Below, piece after piece: positions 49,709 through 59,883 of a DNA stretch of 64,000 nucleotides (within the stretch, counting starts at the first letter, position 1; every line of letters begins with the position of its first letter). A program made the position numbers and the translations under genes. The stretch spans positions 74,698 through 138,697 of the forward strand of contig NZ_JAVKCH010000042.1 of NCBI RefSeq assembly GCF_040222815.1. Direction: 5' to 3'. Below the pieces are notes generated by a model, which worked only from the letters and a program-made list of their open reading frames with translations, had not been told where the DNA came from and ran no database searches. Source of the stretch: Imperialibacter sp040222815. GTDB lineage: Bacteria; Bacteroidota; Bacteroidia; Cytophagales; Cyclobacteriaceae.

Positions 49709-52700
49709 TTATTTCACAACGACTCTATGCGTAGTGGCTTTGTCGCCCACCGTGATTCTAAGGATGTAAACACCCGCCTGTTCAGGAAGATTGACCAAAG
49801 TGTTTTTGCCTAGTATTGGCTGGAATGAATAAACCCTTCCTTTGAGACCTAACAGGTGTAGGTAGGAGCCCTTTTTTGGCGAGCTGTCTAGTGAAACCAC
49901 TATTTTCCGGTTCAACGAAGGGTTCGGGTAGACCATGAAACCTTGTATCTGATTGTCACCGATAGCTGTAAGAGTGGATTCCTCAATATCAATCAGATCG
50001 ACAGTGACAGTAGCCGTAACTTCGTTTTCCCCATCAGACACTTTTATTTCCAGTTCGAAACTGGGGGTAGTCTCAAAGTCGAGTGCCTCGGGTTTGAATA
50101 CCGTAAGTCTGCCCGACTCTTTTACCAAGTCGAATACCTTGTCATCATTTCCGGAGGCGATTTCAAAGCTCAAAACTGACCCCTCCGGTGCGTCGGCTTC
50201 TATAATCCCAACTTCGGTTCCTTTTTCGCTATTCTCCTCTATTTCAAATGTTTGATCTTCAAACGAAAGGCCTCCGGACGGGGTGGTTCCCAAATTAATA
50301 GTAACGAGGGCTGTCGTTGATAGAAGACCGTCGCTTACTTCCATGGAAAGCTCAAAGGGAAAGTTTTCGGGGTCATTGGCAGCTGCCTCATCGGCAACTA
50401 ATATTTCCCCTGTTTGGCTTCCAACAGAAAACGCCTCTCCAGTGTTTCCATCAAGAATAGTATATATCAGTTCATCACCATCTGGGTCTTCTGCTACCAC
50501 CAGGCCAACTACTTCATTCGCTTCAATGTTTTCTACAAAAAACTCCTGATTCGCAATTAGTGGAGCACTATTTTCACTATTCGATTCAGAGAATGCAACT
50601 TTCCAGAACTCTCTTCCAAGGGCCTCGTCTCCATTTCCGCTACCGCCCTCAAGAACGATCAGACTATCGCTATGAACATAAATTTGCTCGAAGCCAACAT
50701 TGTTATAAGGTTCTTCTTTGTAAGGGATGACAGTGGTGCCGGCAGTGACTCCATTGGAGACATATACCGCTCCAATATGATTGCTGAAGACAAATTGATC
50801 TCTGAATAGTTGAAAGTTTTCAAGGTGATAATCGGACGCCAGAACGTGTTCGAAAGAGTTGTTGCCAGGGTCGAAAGCATAAAGCCCGGGGCTGTTTTCG
50901 TCCGGCCCTGTGGCATAGCAGTAATACTTTTCATTGTAGTACACGCCATCAGGCATATCGGGGTTAAAACCGAAATCTGGTATAAAGACTGTGTTCGCAA
51001 TGGTTCCATCGGTTACCAACCAGGTATTGCCGTTGAGCTGGCTTACATTGGTTCTGAATAGCAGTTGATCCCCGAGGGAAATTTGACCGTAGAAGTCTTC
51101 AAAACCAGTGCTTCCATCAATGACAGTTTCATGGTTCATGAACATCTCTGTTCCCTCCGGGGTGCCATCGGTGATCCAAAACTCATTATTGGTAGAGTTT
51201 TCAGGGAGTCTTCTGTTGATTGAAAAGAAGAAGTAGTCATTTGTTTGCCCTGTTGTCTCACGGAAAGTTGTACTAAACCCATAGTCTTCAATGGATGAAT
51301 AATCGTAGAGCATGGTTCTGTTTAGGTTTGCATCAATAGAGAAAAGGCGTTCCTCATTGAGTTCTCCCTGAATTGGCACGATCAGGTTAGATCCGAAAAC
51401 CGCACCACGAATGAAGTCTCTTGGAAACGCTTCGATCAGCTCTCCATCGGTGGCCCAATCGTCATCTATATTGTCCTTGGCGTAGAACAGCCACTTGTCA
51501 AACGCTTCAAAAACGGTGATGCTAGTGGGATCGGAGTCAACCAAGGTAAATGTTTCTTCTCCCTCTGGGGAGTACTTTATCAAGCTTGAAGGCCCGGAGG
51601 GAGATTCTTTACCTACAAAATATAGGCTACCTGAGATATTGAAAAGATTATGTTCGGGAAATAAAAACGATGACGTCTCTGATACTGGATGAGTGTTTTC
51701 TTCTGATCCGTCTGTCTTATATAAGATTTTGTTGGCGTTAGACTCGCCTCCTCGGGCAATAAAATAAATGGTGTCTCCTATTGAAGTAAACTGCTCTGGT
51801 GATGAACTTGTGCCTCCCGGGATAATGTCTTTGAGAAAAGAGACCTGCAAGGATGTGTTGCCCGTGGGTTCGCCGTTCTCGTCACCAAAAACGACTGTCA
51901 ATGCAAGCTGATCGGACAATTCCCCATCGCTCACTTCAATGGTCAACTCGTAGGTTACCGGAAGCTCAGTGTTGATCAAAATGCTTTCGGTAGCCGTGAG
52001 AACTCCGGTTGACGAGCCGAGTTCGAACAGCTCGTCATCATTGCCGCTGACAATAGAAAACTCCAACTCATCATTGTCGTGGTCGGTAGCGCTTATTTCA
52101 ATAATGGTTTCTCCGGCAGCATAGTCCTCTTTGATTTCTACGGTTTGTTCGTCAGGGTCAAATCGAGGGGCCTGGTTTGGGGTAGGCTCATTATCTACTC
52201 CTGTAAATGGGAGGCTATAGTGGTTAACGCTGATGTTTCTGCTCAGTGTAAAATAGAAGATATCTTCAAAGACTTTAAGTCCGGTAGGGCTCGCTGAAAA
52301 CTCAAATTTACCCTCCCAAATCAGAACAGGCACATTGTCCTCTATTTCATAAATTCCATAAACATATTCGGGCAGGTCGCCGGGTGTTTCGACCGTGCTT
52401 ATTTCTCCACCCGAAAAAAGCCTGCCTTCATAGGAGAATACTCCATCGGTGTAAATTTGGATTTCCTCAAAGGATGTGCCATCAAATTTCCAGAGCTGAT
52501 TATCGTCCCCAAGAAATAGGACGAAGTCTTCTCTTGCCGCAGCCACCTTTAAAAGCTTTGCTTCATTTCCAAAACGGTTGACCGGCCAATCAATTAGCTC
52601 CGTGGCGGTTGGTGATATTTTTACAAGCCCAAAATTATCGCTTATTACAAAGAGAAAATTATCGAAAAATACCTGCTTACTGAAAGGAGCCAGGCTCGCT

Positions 52701-53566
52701 TGAGTATAGAGCCCTTGAAACTCACCAAGCCGGGTAAACTCGCCGTCCTTCCATAAATAGGTTCCCTGGCTAGCTGTAAAGTCTTCATCATAATGCCCCC
52801 TAAGGTAGATATACTCTTCTCCGTTGTCTTGCACACTGGCTACCCAGTTATCAAAGTTGAAACAATCTTCACATCCGGTATCCGGTATCTTGGTGACCGT
52901 ATTCTCCCCAACCTCCCAAAGCTTGCTTCCATCCGAGTAGAAAAGTCTATCCGAGGTCTTGTAGAAACCCGAACTCTCAAGCAATCGGTTGTCAAATGAT
53001 CCGGTGGCATTTTTGGAATTATGAACACCATCAGAGAGATTGGTTAATTCCTTAGTCGAGGGGTCGAATTTAAATATATGCTTATTTTGCACTAGGTTGC
53101 CACTGCTCTCGATTTCGTATATAGCTCCCAAAAAAATATAGCTTCCGTTCCATTCAGTTGGGTGCGCAATTATAAAAAGCTCTTCATCTCGCTTGTCGAG
53201 TACCAGTTCGGCAGTCATGCTTGCGTAGTCGTATTGATATAGCCCGTAATGATTGGCATCAAAAAATTGTACACCAAGAAAGCCAGCATCATTGTACACG
53301 CCGCCTCTCTGGTTGAGCGGCAAGGCCAGGTCATAGGTATCGTCAGTGATTGCAATGAAGTTACCGCCAGACTTTTTGTAGTAGTAGGACACGCTGGGAG
53401 GTTGCTGGACGAGTACCTCCACGAACAGAATGCTGTCGTCCTGAAAAGGAGCCAAATAAGTGGTGCCGCCACCGACGCCTGGAATTGTCTTATCGGGTTC
53501 CTCCTGACCAAAAAGTGTAAATGAAGAGCAAAAAAGCAATAATGCGAAAAAAGCCCGAAAGTGCAT
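49709..53566 (-). CDS. Large secreted protein with cadherin-like domains and T9SS C-terminal signal
   Basis: A 1285-residue secreted protein. Start at 53566 (MHFRAFFALLLFCSSFTLFG) gives the signal peptide. Two propeller-like regions (residues ~20-470 and ~575-1000, with phrases such as LYKTDGSEENTHP and FWITDGTPEGTEMF of the ELWxTDGTxxGT type) alternate with cadherin-like domains (~480-575 APRFDPDEQTVEI, ~1015-1110 APLIANQEFFVENI, ~1110-1210 FEDQTFEIEENSEKG), with DxNDNx-like calcium sites (ATDHDNDELEF, EDPDGDELIY). The last ~75 residues are a type A T9SS sorting domain (VYPNPSLNRKIVV ... THRVVVK). Probably an adhesin or surface structural protein. Confidence 0.88.
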   Translation of the reverse strand: MHFRAFFALLLFCSSFTLFGQEEPDKTIPGVGGGTTYLAPFQDDSILFVEVLVQQPPSVSYYYKKSGGNFIAITDDTYDLALPLNQRGGVYNDAGFLGVQFFDANHYGLYQYDYASMTAELVLDKRDEELFIIAHPTEWNGSYIFLGAIYEIESSGNLVQNKHIFKFDPSTKELTNLSDGVHNSKNATGSFDNRLLESSGFYKTSDRLFYSDGSKLWEVGENTVTKIPDTGCEDCFNFDNWVASVQDNGEEYIYLRGHYDEDFTASQGTYLWKDGEFTRLGEFQGLYTQASLAPFSKQVFFDNFLFVISDNFGLVKISPTATELIDWPVNRFGNEAKLLKVAAAREDFVLFLGDDNQLWKFDGTSFEEIQIYTDGVFSYEGRLFSGGEISTVETPGDLPEYVYGIYEIEDNVPVLIWEGKFEFSASPTGLKVFEDIFYFTLSRNISVNHYSLPFTGVDNEPTPNQAPRFDPDEQTVEIKEDYAAGETIIEISATDHDNDELEFSIVSGNDDELFELGSSTGVLTATESILINTELPVTYELTIEVSDGELSDQLALTVVFGDENGEPTGNTSLQVSFLKDIIPGGTSSSPEQFTSIGDTIYFIARGGESNANKILYKTDGSEENTHPVSETSSFLFPEHNLFNISGSLYFVGKESPSGPSSLIKYSPEGEETFTLVDSDPTSITVFEAFDKWLFYAKDNIDDDWATDGELIEAFPRDFIRGAVFGSNLIVPIQGELNEERLFSIDANLNRTMLYDYSSIEDYGFSTTFRETTGQTNDYFFFSINRRLPENSTNNEFWITDGTPEGTEMFMNHETVIDGSTGFEDFYGQISLGDQLLFRTNVSQLNGNTWLVTDGTIANTVFIPDFGFNPDMPDGVYYNEKYYCYATGPDENSPGLYAFDPGNNSFEHVLASDYHLENFQLFRDQFVFSNHIGAVYVSNGVTAGTTVIPYKEEPYNNVGFEQIYVHSDSLIVLEGGSGNGDEALGREFWKVAFSESNSENSAPLIANQEFFVENIEANEVVGLVVAEDPDGDELIYTILDGNTGEAFSVGSQTGEILVADEAAANDPENFPFELSMEVSDGLLSTTALVTINLGTTPSGGLSFEDQTFEIEENSEKGTEVGIIEADAPEGSVLSFEIASGNDDKVFDLVKESGRLTVFKPEALDFETTPSFELEIKVSDGENEVTATVTVDLIDIEESTLTAIGDNQIQGFMVYPNPSLNRKIVVSLDSSPKKGSYLHLLGLKGRVYSFQPILGKNTLVNLPEQAGVYILRITVGDKATTHRVVVK

Positions 53567-53850
53567 GATAAAATGGTTTTGTGTAACTGAGCGAAAAGTA
53601 TTTGTCACAGGTTGCTGTCTTTTGATACTGATTTTCAAAAGTGTTTATTTGGGTCAATTTGCCGCAAACCAAAATACTTAATAGCTAGCGAACATAGCAG
53701 CTATATTTTCTGCGCATCTTCAATAGCGAAGAACTGATTGTTCAAAAATGGGTATACTATGTGGGAATGTAAATACTCCTTTTGGAGTATTCTTTGATGC
53801 CGGGGACTCAGTTGCTCAGTGGCGGTTAGACAGACTTGTCAGCGCCATTG
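53567..53850. other. Intergenic region with an 8-bp-stem hairpin
   Basis: No gene seen. AATACTCC (53772-53779), four bases, GGAGTATT (53784-53791) form a hairpin about 60 bp past the DUF58 stop, a possible weak terminator of the MoxR operon. The part near 53580-53700 is AT-rich and probably holds the promoter of the T9SS gene. Confidence 0.5.
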
Positions 53851-55170
53851 CTAAATCGCCCTTCTGCTTTTCAGCTCCAAGTACTTATTCACTACGTCTG
53901 CTGTCAGACTTTGTGGGGTGGTGTAAAGACTCAGGATGCCATGCTGGCGAAGCAATTGCAGGATGGCAAATTTTTCGTTGAGCATGTTTTGTGCGATGGC
54001 CTGATGGTAAACCTCCCGCAGGTCACCAGCATCTTTGGTAATCAGTCCGTCAAGTTCTGTATTTCTGAAAATGATGACCAGCACGAGGTGTTTGCGGTTG
54101 AGCAGCTTCAGGTATTTCAATTGTCGCTCCAGCGAATACAACGACTCAAAGTTGGTGTACAACAATAGCAGACTTCTTGAAGCAATCTTCGCAGTTATCT
54201 GAGCATAGAGCATCCCGAAATTATGCTCAGTAAAGGCTGTTTTCTCATGGTAAAGGCTTTCCATCAGCACATACATTTGCTTAGTACCCTTTTGTGCGGG
54301 CACGATGGTGTCGGGTTTGTGCTGAAAAGTAACAAGACCGGCCCTATCTCCCTTTTTTAGGGCAATATCGCTGATGGCCAGCGAGGCGTTGATGGCATAG
54401 TCGAGCAGTGTCATGCCTTCAAAAGGCATTTTCATTGGCCTGCTCTTATCAATCACATTGTAAATAGGCTGCGACTTTTCGTCGATGTAATGATTGATCA
54501 TCAGGTGGCCTCTTCTTGCGCTTGCCTGCCAGTTGAGGTGGCGTGGGTCGTCGCCCGGTGTGTATTCCTTGATATGATCAAACTCCATGCTGTGGCCAAT
54601 CTTCCGAAGCTTTCGCTGGCCTTCTATTGACTGCTGTTGTGAAAAAGCCATCAACTCGTATTTGCGCAAGTGCAGAAAGGACGGGTACACCTTCACGGTT
54701 TGTGGGTGGTTCACAATGAAGCGCCGGTTGATCAGGCCGATTTTTGAGGCAGCCAGCAGGTTGGTATTGCCGAAGTCGTACTCTCCTCGTTCCGTCGGGC
54801 GCACGGAGTAGGATGCCATACGACTTCCGCCTTTGCTAGCCGTAAGCCTGATAGTCAGGTCCCTGATCTGAAATTGAGGGGGTAGCTCGTCCAGTGCGGT
54901 CACCTGCAAGTCGAAAGAGTAACTATTGTTGATTTTCAGCACTACGGCATTGTCGTCGCCATTCGAGAACCGCTCAGGCAATTCTCTGTCGCAAGTTAAC
55001 TCGCCTCGTGTGATGAAAAGGAGCATGAAATCGGCAAAGAACAGCACCAAAAATGCAAAGAAGGCAAGCTTAACCGGGACAAAAAGGGCGGGAAAGAAGT
55101 AACTCGCCACAAACCCAATGGTGAGGACAATTATGCTGTAATAGAACCGTTTGGTGGCGAATAGCTTCAT
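53851..55170 (-). CDS. DUF58 domain protein (MoxR-associated)
   Basis: A 439-residue membrane-anchored protein. Start at 55170 (MKLFATKRFYYS). Two hydrophobic segments at ~11-55, then a beta domain, then the DUF58 signature IKEYTPGDDPRHLNWQASAR at ~205-224, and a VWA-like region with a partial MIDAS (YNVIDKSRPM where DxSxS is normal). DUF58 proteins work with MoxR ATPases, perhaps presenting substrates. The gene begins 1 bp after the moxR-like stop; last of the operon. Confidence 0.92.
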   Translation of the reverse strand: MKLFATKRFYYSIIVLTIGFVASYFFPALFVPVKLAFFAFLVLFFADFMLLFITRGELTCDRELPERFSNGDDNAVVLKINNSYSFDLQVTALDELPPQFQIRDLTIRLTASKGGSRMASYSVRPTERGEYDFGNTNLLAASKIGLINRRFIVNHPQTVKVYPSFLHLRKYELMAFSQQQSIEGQRKLRKIGHSMEFDHIKEYTPGDDPRHLNWQASARRGHLMINHYIDEKSQPIYNVIDKSRPMKMPFEGMTLLDYAINASLAISDIALKKGDRAGLVTFQHKPDTIVPAQKGTKQMYVLMESLYHEKTAFTEHNFGMLYAQITAKIASRSLLLLYTNFESLYSLERQLKYLKLLNRKHLVLVIIFRNTELDGLITKDAGDLREVYHQAIAQNMLNEKFAILQLLRQHGILSLYTTPQSLTADVVNKYLELKSRRAI

Positions 55171-55171
55171 C

Positions 55172-56143
55172 TTATTTGGGCACAGTGACCTGCTCAATAA
55201 TCTGCTGACATACCTCCGTGGTCGTGAGTCCTTGCATTTCTGCCTCAGGATTCAGAATGATCCGATGGTCAACCACCGGCTTGAACAGGTACTGAATGTC
55301 CTCCGGTGTGACGAAATCACGGCCTTGCATCGCAGCGTAAGCTTTAGAGGAGCGCAGCAGGTCGATCGAAGCTCTCGGCGACGCACCGAGGTAGAGGGAA
55401 GGGTGGCTTCTCGTTTTGCCCACCAGATGAGCAATGTATTCCACCAGCGAGTTTTTGGTCAATATTTGCCGCAGGTTTTCTCTTATTTCTATTACCTCCT
55501 GCCGGTTGATCACCGGCTCAATAAAGCTCAGCTGCTTGAAGCCAAAATTGCCATTGACAAGGTGCAACACCTGAAACTCCTCTTCCAGCTTTGGGTAGTC
55601 TACCTTAATTTTGAAAATGAAACGATCCAGCTGAGCCTCCGGCAGGCGGTAGGTTCCTTCCTGCTCAATGGGGTTCTGGGTAGCCAGCACCATAAAAAGG
55701 GAATCCAGCGGATAGGTGATGCCGTCGTTGGTGACCTGCTTTTCTTCCATCACCTCGAAAAGTGAGGCTTGGGTTTTGGCGGGTGCCCGGTTGATCTCGT
55801 CGATGAGCACCAGGTTGGAGAATATAGGCCCTTTTTTGTAGTCAAACTCTGCCTTTTTGGGATTGAAAATAGAGGTGCCCAACACATCGGCGGGCATCAG
55901 GTCGGGAGTGAACTGAATGCGCTTGAACTCAGCGTCAATCATTCGGGCTGTCAGCCTGGCTGTCAGCGTTTTGGCCACGCCGGGTACGCCCTCAATCAGC
56001 ACATGGCCTTCTGCCAGCAGTGCCACAAGTATCAGGTCGAGCATTTTGTCCTGACCCACCAGCGCTTTCCTTGCCTCGGTCTTTATTTTATCTACTTTCT
56101 CGTTGAGAAGCTTCAGATCAATTCTGTTTTCAAATTCACTCAT
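55172..56143 (-). CDS. MoxR-family AAA+ ATPase
   Basis: A 323-residue AAA+ ATPase of the MoxR group (APE2220-like subfamily by context). Walker A GVPGVAKT at ~60-67, Walker B LVLIDEINRAPAKTQ at ~120, sensor-1 LATQNPIEQEGTYRLPEAQL, and sensor-2 region GASPRASIDLLRSSKA. MoxR chaperones help assemble or activate VWA/DUF58 partners and envelope proteins. It lies between DUF4350 and DUF58 genes in the standard Bacteroidota order. Confidence 0.95.
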   Translation of the reverse strand: MSEFENRIDLKLLNEKVDKIKTEARKALVGQDKMLDLILVALLAEGHVLIEGVPGVAKTLTARLTARMIDAEFKRIQFTPDLMPADVLGTSIFNPKKAEFDYKKGPIFSNLVLIDEINRAPAKTQASLFEVMEEKQVTNDGITYPLDSLFMVLATQNPIEQEGTYRLPEAQLDRFIFKIKVDYPKLEEEFQVLHLVNGNFGFKQLSFIEPVINRQEVIEIRENLRQILTKNSLVEYIAHLVGKTRSHPSLYLGASPRASIDLLRSSKAYAAMQGRDFVTPEDIQYLFKPVVDHRIILNPEAEMQGLTTTEVCQQIIEQVTVPK

Positions 56144-56184
56144 GCTATTTGTATATCAACTTCTGATTCCTTTTTTAACATTGT

Positions 56185-57339
56185 TCAACTCACTATCCTG
56201 TTGAGTTTTTCAGCCAGCATCACCAGCTCGTTGCCTTTTATCTGTTCCTTTTGCCTGATAGCGATCAAGGCCGCCAACGTAGCGTTGATCTCTTCAACAG
56301 GTACCTCGCTTCGCACCGACAGCATGTGGTTAAAATGTTCAGTCGGCTCAAAGGTTAAATAATATTTTTCCTTTACCCTGTGTATGAAGTGCCTGATCAT
56401 CTTTTCTGCGAGGTTTTTGTGGTTGCCTTCCTGAAAGTAGAGATTACCCAGCGTTTTCACATAAGTCAATGAGGTGTTTTCTGGCGGTGTCATCACTGGA
56501 ATGGCTCGTTGTCTCCTTCGTGTTTCGATGATCAGAAAGACCAGCAACGCTACCAATCCCAGGTAAAGCGCCCACTTAAGTGCCTCCTGCGAAAGTATAT
56601 ACCGTAGCGGGGTTTGAACTTCGGGCCGGCCTAGCTGGTAGAAGTAGTTGATCTGGGTGCGCTGCTCAGGGAGGAGGTTCAATATGCTCGCTGCAAACCG
56701 GTAGTTGTCCTGATAGAGCAACCCGAAATTGGTGAAGATTAAAGGTGAACTACACAGAATCAACTCGCCCTCACCAATTGTCTTTTTTATCACCAGGGGC
56801 TGGCTGTTTTCATCGGTGGCGATGATTTCCCATTTGTCGGCTTCAACTTCCTCAAACACCGCCTGTATCATCTGTCGGGGGTAGCTTGCTGAAGAGGAAT
56901 CTGTGTGGCTGATTAATTGAATCTGATCTTCACCGAATATCTCCTCATTGACGAAGCTGTAGTTGAATGCCACCTTCAGACCCAGGGAATCGAGCCATGC
57001 CTGGGGAAATTGATGGGCTGCCAAAAAAACGGAGCTACCTGCGTGCAGTATCTCATTGATGCTTTCTTCATCGGTCGGGCTTAGCGCCATTTCCTGCGCC
57101 AAAACGACAACATTTTCATTGTCGGTGTAAAGCTGTGTAAAGTTGTAGTAGCTGGTTTCCAGTTCGGGAAAAATGTCAGGCAGCCTTTTTCCCAGCACAA
57201 AACCTCCAAATGGATTCTTGTCATCTTCATGAAAGGTGATTGTCCAATCGAGCGGCTTGGGTGCTGTGTATTGCACGACGACATAGCCAACAAAAAGGCC
57301 GATAAAAACCCAAAGAAAGATTTTGTCCTTTTTGTTCAT
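56185..57339 (-). CDS. DUF4350 domain protein
   Basis: A 384-residue membrane protein. First helix at ~7-24 (IFLWVFIGLFVGYVVVQY); an extracytoplasmic domain with the DUF4350 fold (PFGGFVLGKRLPDIFP; ILHAGSSVFLAAHQFPQAWL; GEGELILCSSPLIFTNFGLL); second helix at ~258-275 (WALYLGLVALLVFLII); then a cytoplasmic helical tail. The domain resembles glutamine-amidotransferase folds without the catalytic residues. Start overlaps the DUF4129 gene stop by 4 bp (coupled). Confidence 0.9.
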   Translation of the reverse strand: MNKKDKIFLWVFIGLFVGYVVVQYTAPKPLDWTITFHEDDKNPFGGFVLGKRLPDIFPELETSYYNFTQLYTDNENVVVLAQEMALSPTDEESINEILHAGSSVFLAAHQFPQAWLDSLGLKVAFNYSFVNEEIFGEDQIQLISHTDSSSASYPRQMIQAVFEEVEADKWEIIATDENSQPLVIKKTIGEGELILCSSPLIFTNFGLLYQDNYRFAASILNLLPEQRTQINYFYQLGRPEVQTPLRYILSQEALKWALYLGLVALLVFLIIETRRRQRAIPVMTPPENTSLTYVKTLGNLYFQEGNHKNLAEKMIRHFIHRVKEKYYLTFEPTEHFNHMLSVRSEVPVEEINATLAALIAIRQKEQIKGNELVMLAEKLNRIVS

Positions 57340-58037
57340 GCCTTTTTCTTTTCCAGGTCAGCCACGGTTGCCTTGCATAGCTGAACGTCGGCCTCGTCCG
57401 GCTCAAATTCTCCGTACCAGGTATACTCAAACACCTGCTTAAGCTGAATAAACTTTGATTTTTGGTCTCCACTCAACTCACTGGCGTAGTTGGCGCCAGT
57501 TTTCCAGGAGCGAATCTTCAGCAGGTTTTGGTCGCTCAGGTTCGTCAGGCCTTTCATATACAAATACCGAATGGCCATTTTAAGGTCGCCAGCTTCCAGT
57601 GCCTCATTGATGAGTTTATTGTAATCAACCTGTTGGCTACCTCCGTACACAGTAAATGCTGAACTTCCGGCTTCATTTGATCTTGAAAAAACGGACCCGT
57701 ATTGCATTTTGATAACCAGGTAGGCTGCACCAGCAACCACAGCCACAAGAAAAAGTAACCAGAGGATTTGGCCTATGTTTTGCCCGTTGGGCCCACCAAA
57801 CAACCTGCCGATCAGGCTAAAAATCCAAAGCCATAATTGATCCCACAGCGAAATGCCTTCCGGTCGAAGATTGACGTAGTCAAAAGCTGGATCGGCTTTG
57901 TAACCTTCCATAGCCACCGGGTCAAAGGCTCTCTCTCCCGCTAACCGTCTGGCTTCGGCGTACAGCGTGCTACCGAACGCTATGCAGCTTGAGATAACAG
58001 CAAACGCCGCTTTACTGAATATTTTCAAAGTCCTCAA
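57336..58037 (-). CDS. DUF4129 domain protein
   Basis: A 233-residue protein. Leader helix at the N-terminus (AAFAVISSCIAFG), second helix at ~97-115 (LWLLFLVAVVAGAAYLVI), and the DUF4129 C-terminal domain with LEAGDLKMAIRYLYMKGLTN and FEYTWYGEFEP, the expected YLYMxxL and TWYGEF words. Its start overlaps the upstream gene end by 26 bp. Standard member of the MoxR locus; molecular role not known. Confidence 0.9.
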   Translation of the reverse strand: MRTLKIFSKAAFAVISSCIAFGSTLYAEARRLAGERAFDPVAMEGYKADPAFDYVNLRPEGISLWDQLWLWIFSLIGRLFGGPNGQNIGQILWLLFLVAVVAGAAYLVIKMQYGSVFSRSNEAGSSAFTVYGGSQQVDYNKLINEALEAGDLKMAIRYLYMKGLTNLSDQNLLKIRSWKTGANYASELSGDQKSKFIQLKQVFEYTWYGEFEPDEADVQLCKATVADLEKKKA

Positions 58038-58893
58038 TTTTGTTGATCAAGCCAGGGGCGCTGTTTCGTTCTGCCAAATTGAAATACTGAAAGCCGAGTG
58101 CAATCAGCGGGATGGAGTAGGACAAGTAGCCTCCAACTCCCAGGATTACCATGCTGATGGCCATGTACCAACTTGAAAAAATATTGGTGAAGGCAGTAGG
58201 GTCGGTGTTGATTTTGTCCACCACGCCCACCAACTCAAACATGTATACAGCGTAAAACGGCACCGAGAAAATCATCGATACCACGTAGGAGATCATTACA
58301 GAAATGAAAAGCAGGCCAAATGTGCTCCACCATTTGTCCTTGATAAGGGTGAAAGCTCTTTTGTAGGCTTCCCCCGGACTCACTTTCTCGAAATAGAGAA
58401 TAGGAATAGCCAACGACAGTACCACGCCGAAATAGAGGGCTGGTAGAAAGAAGAAGAAGACTGAAATGAAAAGAGTTATGCCCACAAGAATGCTCAGTAG
58501 GAACGTGGAACCAAACCTGCTCAGGGCATTGCGCAGCACGTCCATGGCACTAAACTCCGACGCTTCTTTTTGACTATAAAGCTCCATGAAGGCATATGTT
58601 GTAAGCGATAACATAATGCTGGCAAAAATGGACACCAGAAACATGACAAAGTAATTGGTGAAAAGTGTGGGGAGATCATCCAGTATAGCGGGGTTCTCTG
58701 GGTTGGCGGACATGCCCATGAAAAACCCCATAAACTGTTTCATCACTATGCCCATGATGAGGGCAGTGGGGCCAGCAACAAAAAGCAACGTGGTAAAAAG
58801 CTTTTTGAAGTTTGCTCTTATGAATTCGATGGTCGCATTCAGCTTCTGACCGAAGTCACGCATTTTGTACAACTCAATTTTTGGCGTGGTCAT
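58012..58893 (-). CDS. Multi-pass membrane protein of the MoxR locus
   Basis: A 293-residue protein with about six hydrophobic segments (LFTTLLFVAGPTALIMGIVM; YFVMFLVSIFASIMLSLTTY; FLLSILVGITLFISVFFFFL; FGVVLSLAIPILYF; FGLLFISVMISYVVSMIF; MAISMVILGVGGYLSYSIPL). The block SPGEAYKRAFTLIKDKWWSTFG is typical of the family related to YihY/DUF975-like proteins found next to SpoIIM and RDD genes. It overlaps the genes on both sides (20-26 bp), so it is part of one tightly packed operon. Confidence 0.8.
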   Translation of the reverse strand: MTTPKIELYKMRDFGQKLNATIEFIRANFKKLFTTLLFVAGPTALIMGIVMKQFMGFFMGMSANPENPAILDDLPTLFTNYFVMFLVSIFASIMLSLTTYAFMELYSQKEASEFSAMDVLRNALSRFGSTFLLSILVGITLFISVFFFFLPALYFGVVLSLAIPILYFEKVSPGEAYKRAFTLIKDKWWSTFGLLFISVMISYVVSMIFSVPFYAVYMFELVGVVDKINTDPTAFTNIFSSWYMAISMVILGVGGYLSYSIPLIALGFQYFNLAERNSAPGLINKIEDFENIQ

Positions 58894-59839
58894 GAGGGTT
58901 GGTTTTTAGAGGCAAATAGAAAAAGTAGAATAGAATGAGCAGCAGCGACAGGCTGATGATCAAAAGCTTCAGGTAAAGTGGCCATTCGGTATGTCGGGTA
59001 ACAAACGACTCAATAAATCCGGCGACTATGAAGAAAGGAAACAAGCCAAGCACTACTTTAATCGCCTGCTTTGCGGCTCGTTGAAAAGAATGAATTCGGG
59101 GATAAGTGCCGGGAAACAAAAAGCCATTGCCGAGGACAATGCCTGCGGCACCTGCCACGATAATGGACCAAATTTCGATAGTGCCGTGAAGCCAGATGGT
59201 GAGGATGGTATCGTCGAAAAGCCCTTCTTTGAAAAAGAGGTAGTGAAAAGCTCCGAGCATCACGCCATTTTGGAACAGCACCCAGCCAGCCCCAACACTA
59301 AAGAAAAGGCCGAGCGCAAAAGCCACAAATGACACCCGGATGTTGTTGGAGGTAATGGCCATGAACATGTAGTTGCCGTCCATCGAACTGTAAACGCCCA
59401 TGGGGTCGCCTTCTTTGATATTGTTCAATGTCATGTCCACATAGGCATCGCCCAGGATCAATCGTACGAAGGTTTCGTCGTTGGCAGATGACAGGGCTCC
59501 TATAGAAACACCCAGCGCCGTGATGAGGAAGGCAATGAGGATGTATTTGTATGACCTCCGGATCTCTAAAGGCACCTCATATGCCCAGAATTTACCAAAA
59601 CGCCCTTTCTCCTCCTTCTTGTTTTTATACACGATGGTATGCACCATCAGTGCCAGGGCATTGAGATAAGTGAAAAGTTTGGTGTTGGGGTAATTCGCTT
59701 TGGCAAAGGCAAGGTCTTCGGTGAGGTGGATGTAGATAAGCGAAAGTTCGTCGGAAGAAAGTGTACCAGTATTTGTCAGCTTTGACTCAAATTCATTCCA
59801 TTTAGCCTGATTATTTTTTACAAATATTGACTGCTTCAT
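58874..59839 (-). CDS. Stage II sporulation protein M (SpoIIM/DUF95) family membrane protein
   Basis: A 321-residue inner-membrane protein of the SpoIIM/DUF95 family. N-terminal cytoplasmic helix bundle (FVKNNQAKWNEFE, DLAFAKANYPNTKLFTYLN), then five helices from ~105 (YILIAFLITALGVSIGALSS; VSFVAFALGLFFSVGAGWVL; with IWLHGTIEIWSIIVAGAAGI, the family hallmark HGxxE, at ~217-235). Here it has nothing to do with spores; in Bacteroidota it accompanies MoxR. First gene of the minus-strand operon; 44 bp separate it from the divergent RDD gene. Confidence 0.92.
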   Translation of the reverse strand: MKQSIFVKNNQAKWNEFESKLTNTGTLSSDELSLIYIHLTEDLAFAKANYPNTKLFTYLNALALMVHTIVYKNKKEEKGRFGKFWAYEVPLEIRRSYKYILIAFLITALGVSIGALSSANDETFVRLILGDAYVDMTLNNIKEGDPMGVYSSMDGNYMFMAITSNNIRVSFVAFALGLFFSVGAGWVLFQNGVMLGAFHYLFFKEGLFDDTILTIWLHGTIEIWSIIVAGAAGIVLGNGFLFPGTYPRIHSFQRAAKQAIKVVLGLFPFFIVAGFIESFVTRHTEWPLYLKLLIISLSLLLILFYFFYLPLKTNPHDHAKN

Positions 59840-59883
59840 TATCTTCCGCCCAAATATGCGTTAACATAATCACTAGAAGGGAA